NCBI GenBank assembly: GCA_001662425.1
Contig: BDDC01002228.1
Coordinates: 1-12,635, forward strand
Reading direction: 5' to 3'
Source: Chlamydomonas sphaeroides
Taxonomy: Eukaryota; Chlorophyta; Chlorophyceae; Chlamydomonadales; Chlamydomonadaceae
Length of the DNA: 12,635 bases
In this document: positions 8,375 through 12,635 of the stretch, one piece after another
How positions within the stretch are numbered: position 1 is the stretch's first letter
How the letters are laid out: each line of letters starts with the position of its first letter
The notes under the pieces: model-generated
The model's input: only the letters and a program-made list of their open reading frames with translations
Told to the model about the DNA's origin: nothing
The model's database searches: none
Position numbers and translations under genes: made by a program

Positions 8375-9164
8375 CTACTGCGGCAGCGATGCCTCGATGT
8401 GGCGCAGCATCTTGTCGGTGGTCATGCGGGGGGGCGTGCGGGGCAGGCGGACCTGCGGACAGGCGGGCGGGGCAGGGCGGGGCGGCAAGGCGAGTGGATG
8501 CTTCCGGGTTGCCAGTAACAGGGCGTTGATGCCAGCGGCGCCACCATAGGGTTGGTGGCCAGGTGGTGTCCGCACCCCCAGGCCCCAGCTCGGCCGGCCA
8601 CGGCCACCGCCCGCGCACCTCATTGCCGTCCGCGTCCAGCGCCACCAGCACTGGCACCTGCGCAAGGGAGGGAGCGGTCACACAGCGGCAACGCACGCAG
8701 GTCCGAATCTGGCGGTATGCAGTCACATGGTGAGGCCATCACGGGCGGCTGGCTGCGCCGTGGTTGCCTAGTAAGGCCCTGCGGCAGCGGCTGCAGCCCG
8801 GCGCACCTCCATGTCGTAGGCAGCCTGCCACTCGGGCTGTGTGGTGATGTCCCGAACCTCCAGCGACCACTCGCTGAGCGCCGACGGCATGAACTGCGCG
8901 CGGTCGATGAGGCCCTGGACACGGTCCTGCGGGAGCGGGAGGGGGGGGGGAGGCGGGTTTGTGCATTTGCAATTCCAGGGCCAGCCGTCCTCCCTTGATT
9001 GAAGACCGCCTCACCCGCGTGCCATCGCACAATGGGCAATTGGGCTTTGTGTACATGATGATGGTCTTGCCAGACGCGGCAGCCACACGCACGCAGAGCT
9101 GTCGCCGCCCAGCCGACATGCGCATGCTGGTCGACACAGCGCTTTTGCGCATAATCATAGCCAT
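8375..9164 (-). CDS. Glutaredoxin-like protein (DUF836 family), probably organelle-targeted
   Basis: Small thioredoxin-fold protein, probably acting in thiol-disulfide chemistry; its biological substrate is unknown. Exons on the minus strand: 9164-9015, 8926-8807, 8657-8619 and 8452-8375. All introns are GT-AG and phase 0 (88, 149 and 166 nt). The product is 128 residues. Residues 1-32 are rich in Met, Ser, Arg and Ala with almost no acidic residues, like a plastid or mitochondrial presequence. The core starts with beta-strand KTIIMYTKPNCPLCDG, giving a CPLC active site at Cys43-Cys46. LEVRDITTQPEWQAAYDMEV follows, then PVLVALD, where the cis-Pro precedes a strand, and a last helix TTDKMLRHIEASLPQ. 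The TKPNCPLC and DIT..PEW patterns are typical of the DUF836 (glutaredoxin-like) family rather than classic CPYC or CGFS glutaredoxins. The start is the first in-frame Met after a stop. It is divergent from the PII gene. Confidence 0.88.
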
Positions 9165-9595
9165 GCTGTTGCTCGTAGCGATGGCGGGGGTTCAGGCTGC
9201 GTCGCGTCGGGATTGCGGTCGGCGAAACTTGCAGTCCGTTTCGACAAGCGAGAGGGGTATGGCGGGGTGTGCGTGTTTGCAGCAGGAGGAACTTGGTCGC
9301 TCCAGCAGAGGGTCCGGGCTCGGCGCAAGCCCAATCCGGCTGTGTCACGTGCCTATGCTGGGAGGCTGGCGTCAAGCTCGCCGACGGGACCTTGGTCACC
9401 GCGCTGAGCTCAGCACACATAAACTGGTCCTGTTACTATTAGGGCGAGAGCATACAGTATCCTTGCACGCCTCTCGCTTGCACGCTTTGCAGCGCCTGCC
9501 GACGCGCGCGGCCGCCAACTAATCAGTGTCGCGTCGTCAGAGCTACCTACGAGCTCACTCAAGCCATTAGCGACCTATAAGCTCAGCGAGGAACC
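9165..9595. promoter_or_regulatory. Divergent intergenic region between the glutaredoxin-like and PII genes
   Basis: 431 bases between two start codons pointing away from each other must hold both 5' UTRs and both promoters. Visible elements are a CCAAT (9331-9335), a CACGTG G-box core (9346-9351), a perfect 12-bp palindrome GCTGAGCTCAGC (9403-9414), a TATA-like ACATAAAC (9418-9423 region) and CTATAAG (9574-9580). The last lies only about 16 bases before the proposed PII ATG, too close to be its TATA box. The ACATAAAC about 175 bases upstream fits better. Site functions are inference. Confidence 0.4.
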
Positions 9596-11497
9596 ATGCT
9601 CGTCGCCCGCGCCCAGCAAAGCGCCGCGGCCAGGTGCCTACGGGTCATGTGTACGATAGCAGTGGGTGTTATCAGAGCTACTGTCTGTGCACGTGCTCTG
9701 GGGTGGGCGACTAGGGTCTTAATCGCATGTTCACGCGTGATCATCCATCGTTCGCAGGCAGGCCAGCGGCCAGAGTGTGGCACCGCCACGTGCGGCTCGC
9801 TGCTCTCCGGCTGTCTCCCGGCTGTCCCGGCGCTCATCGGTGGCAGTGCGGGCGGGTGAGAAGCGAGGGGTGGTTCGGTGGCACGACCGGCGTTCTCAAG
9901 CTGTCGGCCTTAAACCTGGGATTCCAAGCAGGGCACGACAGGCACAGCCATGCGTCCTTGCAAGAGTCGGCCCGCTACAAATGCCCATGGCCGCGCGGAC
10001 CGGCGTGAGGCTGAGCTGGCCGAGTAAAGTGTTGCGGCGGCCCAGCCAGTCCATGCTCGACGATGCTCCTCCCTCCCAAGCCGCCCGGCTGCCGCCCCTG
10101 CCCCATGGCTGTCCCTGTCCCAGCCGAGGACAACGGCTCCGCCGCTCCCAAGCGCGCCACGTACGCCGAGCTGGAGTCCATCAGCTGCGACCTGTCGGCC
10201 TTCCCCTCGGTCAAGTTCTTCCGCATCGAGGCGAGCACCCCGGGGATCGGGGGGGAGGCGGCAAGCGGCGCGCGCGGCCAAGGCACCAACCCCACGGTCT
10301 AGGGATGACACACGGCGACCACAGGAGGCGTGGCACCGCCTGTGGCCGTACACCAACGCCTGACGGTTGCTGCTGCCCGCCTCCCTCCCTCCGTCCCGTC
10401 CTCCCCGTTCCCCCAGGCCATCTTCCGGCCCTGGCGCCTGCCCTTTGTGGTGGACACTCTGTCCAAGTACGGCATCCGCGGCCTCACCAACACCCCTGTC
10501 AAGGGAGTGGGCGTGCAGGTGGGGTGGTGAGGGCGGGAGAAGGGGGAGAGTCTGGCAGCAAGGAGTTGTCCGAAGTGCGGAGGATGGACGGAGGCCCGGG
10601 CGGCGCGCTGCAATCTGGGCTCAGCAAACCGCAGGGCAGGCAGCAGGTGGTTCAGCTGCACGCATGCACACGCCCCTGGTCACCTCTAGCATTGCCCTGT
10701 CCCCCGCTGCCGCCCCCGGCCCCGCCCCACCCAGGGCGGCTCCCGCGAGCGCTACGCGGGCACTGAGTTCGGCGCCACCAACCTGGTGGACAAGGAGAAG
10801 CTGGACATCGTGGTCAGCAGGTGGGGGGGCAAAGGGGGGAGGGAGGGGAGTGGGGGAAAGGGGGAGGGCAAGTCGCAACGTCCTCATCATGAACATGGCA
10901 CGGCCCAGTTCTTTGTCGTTCTGCTGTGGAGGGGAAGGGGAGGACAAGAAGGAGGGGGGGACGTGGGGTGTCAGGGCAGTTGCGGGTGCCGGCTGCAGGG
11001 CGAGGTAACCGTTGCAACACCACCGCTCCAGGCGTTGTCAATCACTTACATCGTCGCCGTCGTCACGTGCCCCCACCCGGCTGCCCGCTCTCTGCCTCCC
11101 TCCCCCTCCCCCCCCTCCCCCTAGGGCCCAGGTGGATGCGGTGGTGCAGCTGGTGGCCGCCAGCGCCTTCACCGGCGAGATCGGCGACGGCAAGATCTTC
11201 GTGCACCCGGTGGCCGAGGTGGTGCGCATGTGAGTGAGGCCAGCAGCACGCGGGCAGGGAGGGAGGGAGGGAGGGAGGGAGGGGAGGTGCCGAGGGTGGA
11301 GCGGTCTGGACATACGGCTGTGCGCGCGCTGCTGCGGGGCCACAAGCCCCCAGGGAGGGGCGGTCAGAGCACTCAGCGCTACCTCCATCCTGCCCTGCCT
11401 GCTCCTCGCCCCGCCCCGCAGCCGCACCGCGGAGACGGGCCTGGACGCTGAGAAGATGGAGGGCGGCATGGAGGACATGCAGCGGCGCAGGAAGTGA
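9596..11497 (+). CDS. GLB1: Plastid PII signal-transduction protein (nitrogen regulatory protein P-II)
   Basis: Trimeric chloroplast sensor of ATP/ADP, 2-oxoglutarate and glutamine; in green plants and algae it activates N-acetylglutamate kinase of arginine synthesis. Exons: 9596-9633, 9758-9855, 10124-10230, 10417-10518, 10735-10820, 11125-11229 and 11422-11497, giving 612 nt and 203 residues. Residues 1-45 are Ala/Arg/Ser-rich with no acidic residue, a chloroplast transit peptide ending VAVRA. The mature part has FFRIEAIFRPW (beta-1), KYGIRGLT, T-loop GGSRERYAGTEF (116-127), B-loop TGEIGDGKIFV (160-170) and C-loop RTAETG. The tail LDAEKMEGGMEDMQRRRK is the Q-loop extension of green-lineage PII. 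Five introns are GT-AG; intron 10231-10416 needs a GC donor to keep the invariant beta-1. Exon 1 is the least certain part: it rests on an in-frame ATG, a good GTGCCT donor and transit-peptide composition. Confidence 0.95.
10231..10416 (+). other. GC-AG intron 3 of the PII gene
   Basis: The exon ends ...CGCATCGAG and the next bases are GCGAGC. The next exon begins after CCCCCAG with GCCATCTTCCGG. Joining them restores FFRIEAIFRPW, which is conserved in PII proteins. No GT lies at the boundary. The nearest upstream GT (GTCAAG at 10210) would delete FFRIE, and reading through reaches a stop at 10300-10302. Confidence 0.8.
10821..11124 (+). other. PII intron 5, G-run rich at its 5' end, C-run rich at its 3' end
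   Basis: Directly after the donor GTGGGG there are about seven runs of three or more G between 10822 and 10867, a pattern that can form G-quadruplexes. The 3' end is almost pure pyrimidine (about 11096-11122) before CTAG. The two tracts are partly complementary and could pair across the intron. Confidence 0.6.
11257..11286 (+). repeat. (GGGA)n repeat in PII intron 6
   Basis: About seven GGGA units in a row, starting 27 bases after the donor at 11230. Runs of G at a four-base spacing can form a quadruplex in RNA or DNA. It is a simple repeat that probably varies in length. Confidence 0.85.
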
Positions 11498-11504
11498 GCG
11501 CGGT

Positions 11505-11553
11505 CAGGGAGGGCGAGCGGGGAGGGCGAGCAGGGAGGGCGAGCAGGGAGGCA
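11505..11553 (+). repeat. 13-bp tandem repeat just after the PII stop codon
   Basis: Three full units and one partial unit of CAGGGAGGGCGAG (second unit begins CGG). It begins eight bases after the TGA, so it lies in the PII 3' UTR. Confidence 0.8.
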
Positions 11554-12100
11554 GGATAGAAGGGGAGCGGGGTGGAGCAGGGGGAGGTGAAGGGGAAGAC
11601 ATGGGCTTGAAGGTGCGGACGGCCACACAGTAGGCAGCTGGTGGGGGTGGCCGAGGGGGTCAGCAGCGGCTGCGGCTGGCCATGGCGAGCAACGGGGCGG
11701 ACGGGTTGGTGCGGCCCCAGGTAGGACGGAGAGGCCGCGGGGCTGCTGTGTTGGCGCTGGTGGGTGGTATGTTGTGTTGTGCTGCTGCGCAGGTTGGTGG
11801 CGAGCAGCATGGTAGACCTGGGCAACGGCATGCGCGCGAGCAGGCAGAGCAGGGCGTGGGGCGGGGGGGGCGGCAGCAATGTCGGCGCCAGGCTGGTGGT
11901 TGCAGTTCGGCATTGTTGGTCGCAAGCCGTGGAGCGGTTGAGGTCGGGGCCCCGCTGTATCGGTGGTCTCCTGTGCTGCAACGTGCGCTGTACAGAGCAC
12001 GACGCCGCTGCTGCGTGCCGCTGCGAAGGACCGGCGGGGGCTCGTGGCGGTCTGCTGGCCACGCATGGTCTGCGGTCCCCGAGCGCAGGGGGCGTCCCAC
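11554..12100. other. PII 3' flank with no recognised gene
   Basis: Long ORFs occur on both strands but are GC-rich, low-complexity and Arg/Pro/Ala-heavy with no motif. No TGTAA was found on the plus strand between the PII stop and the window end, so the PII polyadenylation site could not be placed; a variant TGCAA lies at 11976-11981. The sequence could also hold later exons of the minus-strand candidate at 12101-12169, but none could be supported. Confidence 0.4.
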
Positions 12101-12169
12101 CTTGACTCCCATGGTGACCAGAACCCGCCCACCGGGAGTCCAAGCGGCGTTCATGTTGGAGCTTGCCAT
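12101..12169 (-). CDS. Possible first coding exon of an unidentified minus-strand gene
   Basis: Reading leftwards, an ATG at 12169 in the context GGGAA-ATGG opens 23 codons (starts MASSNMNAAW, ends VTMGVK), then a GTGGGA donor. Composition and G/C third positions (GCC, CCC, GTC, ACC) are more gene-like than the surroundings. A possible acceptor, TCCTTCGCAG, lies near 12023, but what follows has no recognisable feature. A TTTAAAAG stretch lies only a dozen bases before the ATG, too near to be a normal TATA box. Product unknown; it may be chance. Confidence 0.2.
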
Positions 12170-12467
12170 TTCCCTTGTGCTTTTAAACCTGGGGCTTTGA
12201 ATCCGCAGCAAACTTCCCCAGCTGCGCATGGGTGCATGGCTTTACCCCAGAAAGAGGGCACCCTGATCAGACGCACACAGTCGGTCATGATGCGGCGATA
12301 GCTGGGACTATATGATGGGTCTCGGGCACACCGACATCCGTGCCCTCAAACCCACGGTCCGGACTTTGCCGCCCGAACTGCCTTAACGGCAAGACCACAT
12401 CTCCTAACGCACGCCGCCGCTGCTGCCGCTCTCATCACCCACCTCACACCACCAGCAGCCTTCCTTC
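12170..12467. promoter_or_regulatory. Possible promoter and leader of a rightward gene leaving the window
   Basis: A TATA-like ACTATATGA (12308-12316) is followed, about 110-160 bases on, by a C/A-rich, G-poor stretch (about 12390-12467) that resembles the leader before the UGD start. No further element was identified. It also lies upstream of the possible minus-strand exon. Confidence 0.25.
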
Positions 12468-12617
12468 ATGCCCTCGCCCCATGGCGCCTACCCTACCGAC
12501 CCCCCAAGCGTCCACCCTGACGACGCAGTGCACGCCCCATCCTGCAGCGCGCCCGCCCCCAACCCCGTGCACGCCCCATCCTGCCCCCCTCCCGCCCCCC
12601 ACCCCGCGGCCCCGTGA
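12468..12617 (+). CDS. Possible N-terminal exon, Pro-rich, of an unidentified gene
   Basis: ATG at 12468 after a CA-rich leader opens 49 codons to a TGA at 12615-12617; a CCC-GTGACC donor at 12614 could instead remove the stop. The product is Pro/Ala-rich and contains two in-frame copies of a 13-residue unit starting VHAPSC. Such Pro-rich repeats occur in algal wall and matrix proteins, but the short length prevents any assignment. The coding status is unproven. Confidence 0.2.
   Translation: MPSPHGAYPTDPPSVHPDDAVHAPSCSAPAPNPVHAPSCPPPAPHPAAP
12528..12605 (+). repeat. 39-bp imperfect tandem repeat (two copies)
   Basis: The first 18 bases, GTGCACGCCCCATCCTGC, are identical at 12528-12545 and 12567-12584. 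The following 21 bases are C-rich and about three-quarters identical. The period is 13 codons, so the frame is kept. Confidence 0.8.
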
Positions 12618-12635
12618 CCGCTCACGCCGCGCCCG

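Noticed and set aside
10231..10302. PII exon 3 continuing to the stop at 10300-10302
   Set aside because: It would end the protein before the T-loop, although the following exons continue PII exactly in frame. A GC-AG intron explains this better.
11038..12132. 364-codon minus-strand ORF overlapping PII
   Set aside because: Pro/Arg/Ser-rich low-complexity translation of G-rich introns and 3' flank, antisense to PII exons 6 and 7. It has no motif.
12530..12635. C-rich right end as a telomere or centromere repeat
   Set aside because: It consists of two copies of a 39-bp unit with irregular C-runs and does not match a regular telomeric repeat.

Overview
The window looks like nuclear DNA from a volvocine green alga (Chlamydomonas/Volvox type). 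The evidence is GC-rich coding sequence with strong G/C preference at third positions, small exons split by short GT-AG introns of 88-366 nt with C/T-rich 3' ends, CA-rich leaders before the ATG, TGTAA-type polyadenylation signals, simple repeats in introns and UTRs, and predicted organelle targeting peptides. I see no prokaryotic operon, phage, CRISPR or recognisable transposon. Species cannot be fixed from the sequence alone.

Layout. (1) 1-2048, plus strand: the 3' half of a cytochrome P450 gene. Five exons carry the I-helix, the ExxR helix and the Cys-heme loop; the 5' half lies outside the window and the exact 3' end is unclear. (2) 2060-3780: about 1.7 kb with no convincing gene, holding small repeats and the likely UGD promoter. 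(3) 3881-6227, plus strand: a complete seven-exon UDP-glucose 6-dehydrogenase gene (479 aa), with a 3' UTR running to a TGTAA at 6661. (4) 6690-7640: no gene seen. (5) 8375-9164, minus strand: a complete four-exon gene for a small glutaredoxin-like (DUF836 type) protein of 128 aa with a CPLC active site and a probable targeting peptide. Its 3' UTR probably runs to the minus-strand TGTAA at 7655-7659. (6) 9165-9595: a divergent intergenic region. (7) 9596-11497, plus strand: a complete seven-exon gene for the plastid nitrogen regulator PII (GLB1 type, 203 aa) with transit peptide, T-loop, B-loop and the C-terminal Q-loop of green-lineage PII proteins. One of its introns needs a GC-AG boundary. 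(8) 11498-12635: PII 3' UTR, then weakly supported material: a possible first exon on the minus strand and a possible Pro-rich first exon on the plus strand with a 39-bp tandem repeat.

The genes do different jobs: oxidative metabolism, nucleotide-sugar synthesis for cell wall and extracellular matrix, thiol redox chemistry, and nitrogen/carbon sensing. They look like ordinary neighbours rather than one pathway. I did not find a clearly new system. The more interesting points are the GC-AG intron and T-loop substitutions in PII, an in-frame stop-free intron and a low-complexity insertion in the P450, and an unexplained membrane-helix-like ORF at 7633-7983.
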